A stretch of 7,094 bases of DNA from Spirochaetota bacterium (GTDB taxonomy: Bacteria > Spirochaetota > B62-G9): contig JALXDB010000152.1 of the NCBI GenBank assembly GCA_026990615.1, positions 1 through 7,094 on the forward strand, written 5' to 3'. The translations under genes and the position numbers were made by a program. The notes below the pieces were generated by a model. The model did not search any database and was not told the origin of the DNA. It saw nothing but the letters and a program-made list of their open reading frames with translations. Below are positions 1 through 6,859 of this stretch, piece after piece (position 1 is the first letter of the stretch; the number at the start of each line of letters is the position of its first letter).

Positions 1-878
1 AAGGTATACCTCTTTGATTTTTCATCTTCCTTGTCGTCGTCCGTGTACTGGGGTACTCTTTTCATCTTCTCGAACATAATTTCCCCGTCACTCAGCTCCT
101 CTTTGCCTTCATCCACTAACTGTGCCTTGAATCTCTCTACCTCTCTATCGATGAGGTCCATTATGGTTTTTGATATCTGATCTTTTATCAGATACTCAAC
201 AGTAACCTGGTAGTGGAATATCGGACTTATCAGCTCGGAATCCAGAATATTCACGGAAAGTTTTACATCGGTGACGGTTTTGGGTTTGTACACGTTGTCT
301 TTGAAGGCACACTTGATAATTGAATAGGCATTTTCACCTCTTATAAAGGCGCCAACATCGGTTTTCTGCCTTAACAGGGCGTTTGTTTCGTTCTCTAAAT
401 CGTTTAATCCTCTCTGGATGTGTCCCTGCAGATGGCCGTACATATTCACGATTGATTTTTCTATTTCACCCGTATTGAACTTGTCAGCACCGCCGATTTG
501 GTCGAGCATTTCAGCTATCTCTTTGGGTGTGTAGCGGGCCAGGGTTTTCATCTCTTCTTTGTCGATGAAATTTCTGATCTTTTTGGCCATCTCATCTTCG
601 GCCGTGACCAGGTAGCGGTTAAACATATTCTGGAAGTTTTGATTGAAGTAGTTGTAGAGCTTCTGCTTTATCCCGCCCATTACCTCTAATTTCTCAAGAA
701 CCTCTTTGGGGAGCTTGATGGCAATCTCCTTCAATACCTTTTCTGTTTCTTCCTCTATGAGCCTTTTATACTCTTCGTTTTGATTTCTACCTTCCTGTGC
801 CAAGCTGTTTCTTGAACCCACAGCTGAGGGTTTTGTGGGGTGAAAAACGTTAGGACTTCTTGGAAGTTCACCTGCCAT
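1..878 (-). CDS. cfpA: Cytoplasmic filament protein A (CfpA), N-terminal part, cut by the left edge
   Basis: CfpA is the structural subunit of the cytoplasmic filament ribbon that runs beneath the inner membrane of treponemes and related spirochaetes. In Treponema denticola its loss disturbs cell division. The 292 codons visible read [14 protein letters not shown] at the start. They then carry stretches I recognise from treponemal Cfp[15 protein letters not shown] (37-50), [15 protein letters not shown] (75-89), [14 protein letters not shown] (144-157), [19 protein letters not shown] (168-186), [14 protein letters not shown] (211-224) and VEYLIKD (227-233). The family is about 680 residues long, so less than half is present and the rest lies left of the window. 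There is no signal peptide or membrane helix, as expected for a cytoplasmic protein. The start is fixed by a strong Shine-Dalgarno AAAGGAG (885-891) six bases before the ATG. Many codons end in C (TAC, TTC, AAC), unlike the AT-ending codons of the upstream gene, which suggests high expression. Identification comes from memory of the family, not a search. Confidence 0.93.
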   Translation of the reverse strand, partial: MAGELPRSPNVFHPTKPSAVGSRNSLAQEGRNQNEEYKRLIEEETEKVLKEIAIKLPKEVLEKLEVMGGIKQKLYNYFNQNFQNMFNRYLVTAEDEMAKKIRNFIDKEEMKTLARYTPKEIAEMLDQIGGADKFNTGEIEKSIVNMYGHLQGHIQRGLNDLENETNALLRQKTDVGAFIRGENAYSIIKCAFKDNVYKPKTVTDVKLSVNILDSELISPIFHYQVTVEYLIKDQISKTIMDLIDREVERFKAQLVDEGKEELSDGEIMFEKMKRVPQYTDDDKEDEKSKRYT

Positions 879-1066
879 GGTTTTCTCCTTTCTGAAAATA
901 CAAAATTAAAATATTAATTAGATTAATTATTAGCTTAATAGACAATGATAAATTATTTTAACCCTCTTGTAAAGACAAAAGAAGCAAAAAATTACAATAA
1001 AAGTTACAATAAAAATCTTATTATTAAAGATCTTATTTTTCTGATTTTTTTGTTATTCTATTTTTT
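879..1066 (-). promoter_or_regulatory. cfpA promoter and leader
   Basis: This 188-base AT-rich gap separates the LysM gene from cfpA. Reading the minus strand, TTTACA (968-973) and TATCAT (945-950) are separated by exactly 17 bases. Each box matches the sigma-70 consensus at five of six positions. The predicted transcript would start near 938, giving a leader of about 60 bases that ends in the strong Shine-Dalgarno at 885-891. Upstream of the -35 box the DNA is A/T-tract-rich, as in UP elements. It holds a short direct repeat, TTACAATAAAA on the plus strand, at 992-1002 and 1004-1014. No convincing GC-rich terminator follows the upstream gene, so some read-through into cfpA is possible. Assignment rests on motif spacing only. 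Confidence 0.6.
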
Positions 1067-3715
1067 TTATTTTCTATTTAGTATTTCAGTTAAGTTTTGG
1101 GTTAAGTTTCTAAAATTTTCACTATACAAATTACTTTTTAAATCTTTCAGAATCTTTACTGTTTTCTGCTTATCCTTTAAGCTTATTTTATCCCTTTTTA
1201 TTTGATTTTCAATGTTTTTGTACACAGGCCAATCCCTGTCGAGCTGATTTTTTATGAATCTCTTTGCTATATACCATATTGTGTCGCCCTTTTTCACAAT
1301 GTACCTCGATCCATCGGGAAGTTTAAAGACATTTCCGGGATAGATCCAATCAGGGTCTCTGCCGAGCTCTTCGGGATCGTAGAGTCGGCGGTAGCCATTT
1401 TCAAATGCAATTTTGTTGGTGAGTTTGTAAATGTCCAGTATTGTAAGTTTAACGTACCCCAGATCTAAAAACTTCTCTATTTTTTCCCTTTCGCTTGTAT
1501 TTATACCGCTGCTATTTTCCGTTTCTTTAGGGGCAGGTTCCTCATTTTGCATCTTTTTTCCTTCAGTTTTTAATGCAGTAAAAGCCTCACCTTTGCCCGA
1601 TTGGTTCTCTTCTTCCTGTTTTTTAGCACTCTTTACGTGCGTTTCATCCTTTTTATTCTTCAGGTATAGTTTTGTTTGCTGTTCTGCTCTCTGATCTTGA
1701 CCTGTATTTCCTGTGAACTGGCCGCTTTTTAGAAAGAGGATCAAAATGGCAACTACTATAATAGCAGGCAGTGTGTATAGCATTACTCTGATCTTTTTCT
1801 TTCCCGCCCTTTTTTTTGATTTTTCACTTTTCTTAAGTTCTTTTCCTGTTTTGCCCCTATCTATACCGGATATAATTTCTTTTTCCTCAGAATATGGAGT
1901 CCGAGTTACCGATTCTGGCTGTTTTTCTTCGATATCGAGTTTATGCTCCAGTTTATGTTCCCCGGGTTTATGTTCTTTCGGTAGTAGGTTTTCTTTTACC
2001 GGTTTTTCACCAGAAACCTGCTCGGCTGGAGAGGCAGCCTTTTTCACCCTTGAAATTGAAAGTTTCTTAATGAGAGATCCAAGTTTTGCTATCTCATTTT
2101 CAAACAGTGGAATAGATCCCGGGGTGGGTCCGTAAACAGCGGATGATATTCTCTCTGAAATTTCCTCAGATTCTACAATATCGGTACGGGATAAGGTATC
2201 CCTCGTTAACCTGTAAATTATTAACGGTATATCCAGGTTGTATATAGTTCCTAAAACAGGTACATAATTTAGAGCTGGAGTCTTTTTCCCCGGCCTTTCA
2301 AAGTTTGATTTTAACCTTTTTGAGTATTTCTGCAGCCTCTTTGTAAGGTTTTTTGTGTTATCTGTTTCCGGTAGGAGTGCTATTATGGAGTTTACCAGTG
2401 TTGTTAGTATAATGTATGATTCTCTCCCTTCCGGTAATTTTTTTATCATTCTATCAATTCTGGAGAGCTGTCTTTCAATCAATGCTGTATCCGGTAATGT
2501 TTTGAATACAGTGAGCAGAACATTTGCCAGTGAAGAATCTCTATCCGTAAGAACACCTCTGAAGAAAGAGAACATCTTTTCTATATTAGATTTTAGCTCT
2601 TCTGTAGATGGAGGAGAATCTTTTTCAATCTGGTATACTGTATTTTCCAGTACCGGAATGCTAAAGGTCGTGCCATTTTTGTAAAATGTAAGAGTCTTTT
2701 TTCCCGGATTCAAAATATACTCGCCGTCTTTTTCCTGCAATTTTGGACTGTGGGGCTCTTTTTTCTCCACGGTTATGCTGTATCCATCTGTGAGATCAAA
2801 CCTTACTGAGAACTGATCTGAAAAAATTCTTACTCCATCTAATTCTATTTCGCGGTTGTAAAGGTCTATGGTATCACATATCTTCTTTTTACTGTTGAAA
2901 AGCTCTGCTGTGCAGTTAATCAATTTTTTGTTTTCTGCATCTGAGATGCAAACTGTAAGCTTTTTCCCTGTTGTAAGAGACCTCTTCAAAAGATTGATAA
3001 AATCTTCATTGAGTTCTTCTGCTCTGTCAATTATTAGTGACTCTATTGTATCTGGATCTATTCTTGCCTTAGCGATTGATTCAAAGTAGTTTAACGGCAT
3101 CCCTGTGAAGTGGAGCCTTCCATTTATAACTACTCCTGCTCTCTGGTTTATTACAAAAAATCCAGGCTTCTGTTTAAGGATTTTTTCATCAATCAGAAGG
3201 GGATCGTACTTTAGCTGTTCTTTAACTTTTTTAGCAAGTTCTATGAAATGAAGGTCTTCTTTTTCCCTTCTATGTAGATTGAATATCGACTTTTTATTGT
3301 AGTGTAGTTCTAAATTGCCGTCATCGTAGAAGTATAAAACTGCTTTGTTGTTCTCGGTTTGAATATTATCCCTTATTGGGTAGCCATCGGTTTTTATATT
3401 GAAACATCTGAGAAAGTTAAAAAAATCTTTGAGGTTTTTTTCATCCCCTACATATCTGTTTTCATGGGGATTTGCAGTATTCATGTTTTCCGGTTCGAGT
3501 AGGGGGTTGCCGGTTAGAGAATCAGTGATTACAATATAGTATGTACTGTTTATGATTTCCTCTGAGAGGTTCCTTGATGTTCCTATTCTTAAAAAGGGCT
3601 TGTAATCTGCCGGATCTGAGCCGAGATATATGATGTAGCATTCTCTATCTATATGAAAAACTCTTTCCAGAGGAGTTATATCTATAGGATTGTAATTTTC
3701 GCTGTGGTTTTTCAT
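1067..3715 (-). CDS. Single-pass membrane protein with large N-terminal cytoplasmic region and periplasmic LysM C-terminus
   Basis: I do not recognise the protein as a whole. It has 882 residues and no N-terminal signal peptide. Residues 1 to about 550 form a folded-looking region without a motif I know. Residues 555-640 are low-complexity and charged, with EHK repeated three times at 581-592, and end in a lysine/arginine-rich stretch (628-643). One hydrophobic helix follows at about 644-663. Positive charge just before the helix predicts N-terminus inside and C-terminus outside. Residues 664-745 are a hydrophilic linker. Residues 747-802 resemble a degenerate LysM (DIYKLTNKIA, then DPDWIYPGNVFKLP). 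Residues 804-820 (RYIVKKGDTIWYIAKRF) are the classic start of a LysM peptidoglycan-binding domain. The C-terminus is basic. The ATG has an AAAGGT Shine-Dalgarno (3723-3728) seven bases upstream. It lies directly upstream of cfpA on the same strand and diverges from the GlgD-like gene. A role anchoring an intracellular structure to the wall is inference only. An open alternative is a signalling or cell-division protein that senses peptidoglycan. Confidence 0.85.
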   Translation of the reverse strand: MKNHSENYNPIDITPLERVFHIDRECYIIYLGSDPADYKPFLRIGTSRNLSEEIINSTYYIVITDSLTGNPLLEPENMNTANPHENRYVGDEKNLKDFFNFLRCFNIKTDGYPIRDNIQTENNKAVLYFYDDGNLELHYNKKSIFNLHRREKEDLHFIELAKKVKEQLKYDPLLIDEKILKQKPGFFVINQRAGVVINGRLHFTGMPLNYFESIAKARIDPDTIESLIIDRAEELNEDFINLLKRSLTTGKKLTVCISDAENKKLINCTAELFNSKKKICDTIDLYNREIELDGVRIFSDQFSVRFDLTDGYSITVEKKEPHSPKLQEKDGEYILNPGKKTLTFYKNGTTFSIPVLENTVYQIEKDSPPSTEELKSNIEKMFSFFRGVLTDRDSSLANVLLTVFKTLPDTALIERQLSRIDRMIKKLPEGRESYIILTTLVNSIIALLPETDNTKNLTKRLQKYSKRLKSNFERPGKKTPALNYVPVLGTIYNLDIPLIIYRLTRDTLSRTDIVESEEISERISSAVYGPTPGSIPLFENEIAKLGSLIKKLSISRVKKAASPAEQVSGEKPVKENLLPKEHKPGEHKLEHKLDIEEKQPESVTRTPYSEEKEIISGIDRGKTGKELKKSEKSKKRAGKKKIRVMLYTLPAIIVVAILILFLKSGQFTGNTGQDQRAEQQTKLYLKNKKDETHVKSAKKQEEENQSGKGEAFTALKTEGKKMQNEEPAPKETENSSGINTSEREKIEKFLDLGYVKLTILDIYKLTNKIAFENGYRRLYDPEELGRDPDWIYPGNVFKLPDGSRYIVKKGDTIWYIAKRFIKNQLDRDWPVYKNIENQIKRDKISLKDKQKTVKILKDLKSNLYSENFRNLTQNLTEILNRK

Positions 3716-3731
3716 GGACTGTACCTTTTTA

Positions 3732-3748
3732 ATAGTTATTATAACTAT
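3732..3748. repeat. 17-bp inverted repeat over the -10 box, possible operator
   Basis: ATAGTTAT and ATAACTAT are exact reverse complements flanking a single central T. The symmetric site covers the predicted -10 box of the minus-strand gene and lies 52 bases before the start of the divergent plus-strand gene. It would suit a dimeric repressor controlling one or both genes. In AT-rich DNA eight-base arms can arise by chance, so the functional claim is tentative. I do not recognise the motif as belonging to a known regulator. Confidence 0.45.
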
Positions 3749-3765
3749 AAAATAAAAAATTTCAA
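3738..3765 (-). promoter_or_regulatory. Promoter of the LysM membrane protein gene
   Basis: On the minus strand TTGAAA (3760-3765) is followed after 16 bases by a perfect TATAAT (3738-3743). Transcription would start near 3731, leaving a leader of roughly 16 bases that contains the AAAGGT ribosome-binding site. The -10 box lies wholly inside the inverted repeat at 3732-3748, so a protein bound there would block RNA polymerase. I found no equally good promoter for the divergent plus-strand gene in this 84-base gap; TATAAC (3740-3745) and TAAAAT (3777-3782) lack a good -35 partner. Confidence 0.6.
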
Positions 3766-3799
3766 TACAAACTGGTTAAAATAGAAAGAAAACAGAAAA

Positions 3800-4849
3800 A
3801 TGGCTAATATTAGATTTATTTTATTTGATGAAAACTCAAGAGATATACTGCCGGTAATTTTAAAGGATTATTCTTTTACGGACATGTATATATGGGGTTC
3901 CGCAGTACTGGGCAGGGTTCTTGAAGTTATATATAAAAACGATTTTACTGCAGGGGCAGAATTATTTATGTGGGATGAGGTTGGCAACCTGATTGAGTCG
4001 CTTGTTTCTGACAGTGTAACCTCTACCATTCTGGTGTCAAGGGTTTCCAACCCTGTGATACTGAAATCCCCGGAGCTGTTTGGCATAGAAATCGCGGGAG
4101 ATGAGATAGTCAAACTGAGGGTTAATGGGGTTCCGTCGGATTTTTATGTGCTTCGCAGGGAGCTTTTAATCGATATACTGAAGGTCGAGGGGAGTAGGTT
4201 AGCTAAAACCGGTGATCTGTTTGATACTGTTCTGTTCAACAATTTTACTAGGATATATGATATAGCTGGTGACTCACATCTGATGCGAAACACGAGGGAG
4301 TTTTTCAATGAAAATAGAAGTGTTGTCCGGTACCTTAAAGATAAGAAGTTTATGTCTGTGATTGCCAGGGTGCCTCCGGTGTCGGATTCGGAATCTTTTA
4401 TAGGAGAAGAAGGAGAAGTAGTAAACAGCTACATCGGGGGCGGTTCTATTATCCACGGAAGGGTAATTGGCTCTACTATTTTTAGCAATGTTAATGTGGG
4501 AAGGGGCAGTATAGTTCAGGGTTCTGTTATACTACCGGGCAACAGAATAGGTGAGAACTGTATAATAAAGAATAGTCTTATCCTCAAAGGGAATAACAGA
4601 ATTATTGAAAATGATGTGAAAATTGGCCTCGATTTAAAGGAGGAAACCCGCTTTGATAGACCCGGCCTTAATACAGGTATGGATGAAACCAGTGAGGATC
4701 AGAAAACTATAACGGTGATTGGTGAGGATATATTAATTCCTGAAGGATCAACCATTGGAAGAGGGACCGTTGTAAACGGAACTGTAGATCCTTCTGAGAG
4801 GATTATTACCTCTGGTGGAGAGACTATTTCCTTTGTCGAAGATAGGTGA
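3800..4849 (+). CDS. GlgC/GlgD-like protein lacking the catalytic N-terminus, with left-handed beta-helix
   Basis: The C-terminal half is clearly related to ADP-glucose pyrophosphorylase and most like GlgD, the non-catalytic partner of GlgC in glycogen synthesis. Residues about 93-127 (FGIEIAGDEIVKLRVN to FYVLRRELLIDIL) fit the second half of the nucleotidyltransferase fold. Residues 151-180 fit the linker that in the family reads like xxYYxANMDLL (here TREFFNENRSVVRYL). Residues 201-276 are hexapeptide repeats of a left-handed beta-helix (VVNSYIGGGSIIHGRV, IGENCIIKNSLIL), and a last turn at 305-327 follows a charged insertion at 277-302. The first ~90 residues contain no GGxGTRLxPLT nucleotide-binding loop. 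At 349 residues it is shorter than GlgC (about 400-420) but close to GlgD (about 340-370). An in-frame TAG at 3782 rules out a longer start, so the short N-terminus is not a miscalled start. No good Shine-Dalgarno precedes the ATG; the leader is A-rich. Catalysis is unlikely; a regulatory or scaffolding role in glycogen or sugar-nucleotide metabolism is inferred. Confidence 0.8.
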   Translation: MANIRFILFDENSRDILPVILKDYSFTDMYIWGSAVLGRVLEVIYKNDFTAGAELFMWDEVGNLIESLVSDSVTSTILVSRVSNPVILKSPELFGIEIAGDEIVKLRVNGVPSDFYVLRRELLIDILKVEGSRLAKTGDLFDTVLFNNFTRIYDIAGDSHLMRNTREFFNENRSVVRYLKDKKFMSVIARVPPVSDSESFIGEEGEVVNSYIGGGSIIHGRVIGSTIFSNVNVGRGSIVQGSVILPGNRIGENCIIKNSLILKGNNRIIENDVKIGLDLKEETRFDRPGLNTGMDETSEDQKTITVIGEDILIPEGSTIGRGTVVNGTVDPSERIITSGGETISFVEDR

Positions 4850-4891
4850 TTTTCATTGCCAATTTTGACGGACACCTTTTTGCCATTGTTC

Positions 4892-5006
4892 TTACACCAG
4901 GCCTATTTGCTGTACATTTTATGGCCTTCTACTTTGGCTTTTTATAGTTGATTTACAGGCCGGTCTATTTGCTATCTGTTTTCCGGTCTGTTACTTTAGC
5001 TTTTTT
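4892..5006. repeat. Imperfect tandem duplication of the 3' end of the fusion-enzyme gene
   Basis: Two similar segments lie about 62 bases apart. The left copy (about 4892-4943) shares with the right copy (about 4954-5006) the blocks TTACA, CTATTTGCT, a TTTT stretch, and TACTTTGGCTTTTT against TACTTTAGCTTTTT. The right copy includes the stop codon and last codons of the minus-strand gene. In the left copy the corresponding minus-strand bases read AAAAAGCCAAAGTAG, that is KKPK followed by a stop, so even the stop is mirrored. It looks like an old local duplication left behind the present gene end. Alignment was done by eye. Confidence 0.5.
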
Positions 5007-5007
5007 T
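4955..5007 (+). terminator. Candidate terminator hairpin of the GlgD-like gene
   Basis: On the plus strand ACAGGCCGG (4955-4963) can pair with CCGGTCTGT (4983-4991) as a nine-base stem with one G-U pair and a 19-base loop. A run of seven T follows at 5001-5007, after a nine-base gap that is longer than usual for an intrinsic terminator. On the minus strand the same stem has one A-C mismatch, overlaps the stop codon of the convergent gene and has no U-run. A weaker alternative for the plus gene is AGGTG (4844-4848) with CACCT (4873-4877), followed by four more T. Confidence 0.3.
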
Positions 5008-6700
5008 CGAGCTCAGAAATCTCTCTGATAAATCTTTTGTAGCTGTCGGGATCTAGCGACTGGTTCCCATCGCTTAAGGCCGATTCTGGCTGGAAATGAA
5101 CCTCGACAATTACCCCGTCTGCACCTGCCACAAGCGCAGCTTTTGCCATGGGAAGAACCAGCTTCCTATTCCCCGTTGCATGGCTCGGGTCCACAAATAC
5201 CGGAAGATGGGTCTTTTCTTTAAGGATTGGAACGGCCGAGAGATCAAGGGTGTTTCTTGTGGATGTTTCAAATGTCCTTATACCCCTTTCACACAGGATT
5301 ACCCTGTCGTTGCCCTGCGCCAGTATGTATTCCGCTGATAGCAGAAACTCTTTAATTGTTGCCGACATTCCTCTTTTCAAAAGTACGGGTTTTTTGGCCA
5401 GCCCTATCTCCTTTAAAAGGATGAAATTCTGCATATTCCTTGCGCCAATCTGCAGAATATCTACATACTCGGCAACCAGATCAACATCTGCAGGAGAGAG
5501 AACCTCCGAAATTGTGTACAGTCCGTATGTTTCCTTAACCTCTTTCAGGAGCTTTAATCCCTCCTCGCCCAGGCCCTGAAAACTGTAGGGTGATGTGCGG
5601 GGTTTAAATGCCCCTCCTCTGAGTATTCTTACCCCTGATTCTCTTATGAGATTTGCCGTTTTAAAGAGCTGTTTTCTTCCCTCCACTGAACAGGGGCCGG
5701 CTATTATTGTGAACGACCCATCTCCTATTGATACTTCAGGCATATCCTCATCTTTCAGCGTTATATGTGTGTATGAACCCTTTCTATCAAGGCTGTATAG
5801 GGGCAGATGTGATTTGTCCTTTTCCTCTATATCTCCTGTGCTTATATGTATCTGCTCGATTCTTCTGGATTCGGACCAGGATGGGTAACTGCCCAGTATC
5901 TTTAAGAAGTTTGTCTGTTCTCTGAGTTCATCGAGGGCCTCGTGGATCAGTTTATCTCTCCTGTGTCCCTCAAAGTCAAGGTAAAAATAGTAGCGCCATG
6001 GCTCTGTTTTGTGGGGCCTCGATTCAAGCTTTGTCAGGTTTATCCCGTAATCGTTGAAAATTTTCAGTATGTTAAACAGGGAGCCCGGTTGATGTAGAGT
6101 GGTAAATATGATAGAGGTTTTCGAGTTTTTACTGTACACCTCTTTGTCGGGTTTGCCAACTATTATAAATCTAGTCTGGTTGTGAGGGTAATCTTCGAGC
6201 TTTTCAGCAATAATCTCCAGATTGTATATCTTTGCCGACAGTTTGCTGGCAATAGCAGCCGCCTTTTCATCTTTTTCAATTGAGATTTTCATAGCGCTTC
6301 CGGCTGTATCGTACACCGGTATTATTTCACAATCTGTGAGGTTTTCCAGGAATGTGGAGCACTGGGATAGGGCAGCAGGATGTGAGTATATTCTTTTTAT
6401 TTCTTTGACCGGAACCTTTTTTAAGGCGAGAAGGTAGTGTGATATCTGTGATATGACTTCACCGACAATTAGAAGATTTGATTCCAGCAGAAGATCGTAG
6501 GTTGTGGATATGCTGCCAATCAGTGAGTTTTCGATTGGAAGAATGCCATACTCCGCCTCATCTTTTTCTACAGACTTAATTACTTCATCGAATGTTTTTT
6601 TGGGTATGAATTCAACAGGCTGTCCCCAGTATTTTAGTCCGGCCTCCTGGCTGAAAGATCCCTCTTCTCCCTGAACAGCTACTACAGGTAATTTCCCCAT
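4991..6700 (-). CDS. pheA: Fused prephenate dehydratase - ACT domain - DAHP synthase (class I-beta)
   Basis: This cytoplasmic enzyme of 569 residues should catalyse two steps of aromatic amino acid synthesis. The N-terminal part (about 5-183) is prephenate dehydratase (prephenate to phenylpyruvate), with [13 protein letters not shown] (52-64), HPAALSQC (107-114) and the catalytic-region motif NQTRF (174-178). An ACT domain follows (about 194-270) with [10 protein letters not shown] (206-215) and ESRP (226-229), the phenylalanine-binding signature. Residues 327-567 are DAHP synthase (phosphoenolpyruvate plus erythrose 4-phosphate) of the Thermotoga maritima type: AGPCSVEG (334-341), [13 protein letters not shown] (366-378), ERGIRTFE (461-468) and DPSHATG (504-510). 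The metal ligands known in T. maritima (Cys102, His272, Glu298, Asp309) map at a constant offset of 235 to C337, H507, E533 and D544, so both halves look intact. There is no chorismate mutase domain. The start has AGAGAGG (6710-6716) nine bases upstream. Feedback control by phenylalanine acting on both activities is inferred. Confidence 0.93.
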   Translation of the reverse strand: MGKLPVVAVQGEEGSFSQEAGLKYWGQPVEFIPKKTFDEVIKSVEKDEAEYGILPIENSLIGSISTTYDLLLESNLLIVGEVISQISHYLLALKKVPVKEIKRIYSHPAALSQCSTFLENLTDCEIIPVYDTAGSAMKISIEKDEKAAAIASKLSAKIYNLEIIAEKLEDYPHNQTRFIIVGKPDKEVYSKNSKTSIIFTTLHQPGSLFNILKIFNDYGINLTKLESRPHKTEPWRYYFYLDFEGHRRDKLIHEALDELREQTNFLKILGSYPSWSESRRIEQIHISTGDIEEKDKSHLPLYSLDRKGSYTHITLKDEDMPEVSIGDGSFTIIAGPCSVEGRKQLFKTANLIRESGVRILRGGAFKPRTSPYSFQGLGEEGLKLLKEVKETYGLYTISEVLSPADVDLVAEYVDILQIGARNMQNFILLKEIGLAKKPVLLKRGMSATIKEFLLSAEYILAQGNDRVILCERGIRTFETSTRNTLDLSAVPILKEKTHLPVFVDPSHATGNRKLVLPMAKAALVAGADGVIVEVHFQPESALSDGNQSLDPDSYKRFIREISELEKKLK

Positions 6701-6779
6701 AATTTTTTACCTCTCTTTGATACCACAAAATTAATAATATTTAAGCTGGTTGTCTATTTTAGCCTTATTAAAATCTGTA

Positions 6780-6828
6780 TTGAGTAATGTGTACACATTA
6801 AATATATTATCTTTTGTTAATGTATAAT
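6780..6828 (+). promoter_or_regulatory. Candidate promoter(s) of the pseudopilin gene
   Basis: Two overlapping possibilities exist on the plus strand. One is TTGAGT (6780-6785), a 17-base spacer and TATATT (6803-6808). The other is a perfect TATAAT (6823-6828) without a recognisable -35 box, whose transcript would start about 25 bases before the GTG start. In the first, the 16-bp palindrome fills almost the whole spacer; in the second, it sits next to the expected -35 position. I could not identify a convincing promoter for the divergent fusion-enzyme gene in this 159-base gap, which holds nothing else I recognise. Confidence 0.4.
6785..6800. repeat. Perfect 16-bp palindrome, likely operator
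   Basis: TAATGTGTACACATTA is its own exact reverse complement. It sits in the divergent gap, 85 bases upstream of the fusion-enzyme start and 60 bases upstream of the pseudopilin start, within or beside the candidate plus-strand promoter. The GT...AC symmetric core recalls operators of GntR-family regulators, but I cannot assign a regulator. A perfect palindrome of this length in 159 bases is unlikely by chance alone. Confidence 0.55.
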
Positions 6829-6859
6829 AACAGTTAAGATTTTTGATGAGGTTTAGTTT

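Noticed and set aside
1010..1042. Possible hairpin AATCTT/AAGATC region after the LysM gene as terminator
   Set aside because: The stem is about five A/T-rich pairs without G/C core, too weak to support a terminator.
945..1205. Open frame on the plus strand encoding a very hydrophobic 86-residue peptide
   Set aside because: It overlaps the end of the LysM gene and the cfpA promoter; the Phe/Leu/Ile richness is what the opposite strand of A-rich DNA yields. No Shine-Dalgarno.
1713..2135. Open frame of 140 codons on the plus strand
   Set aside because: Lies wholly inside the minus-strand LysM gene; serine/phenylalanine-rich composition of an antisense shadow, no family resemblance.
3800..4849. 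Possibility that the GlgD-like gene is a truncated pseudogene of glgC
   Set aside because: The frame is uninterrupted, ends in a complete beta-helix, and the upstream 84 bases contain an in-frame stop and a divergent promoter with no trace of the missing N-terminus.
4899..4927. Inverted repeat AGGCC/GGCCT in the convergent gap
   Set aside because: Only five pairs with a 19-base loop and no T-run on either side; probably a by-product of the duplicated segment.
5148..5579. Open frame of 143 codons on the plus strand
   Set aside because: Antisense to the most conserved part of DAHP synthase, whose motifs are unmistakable on the minus strand.
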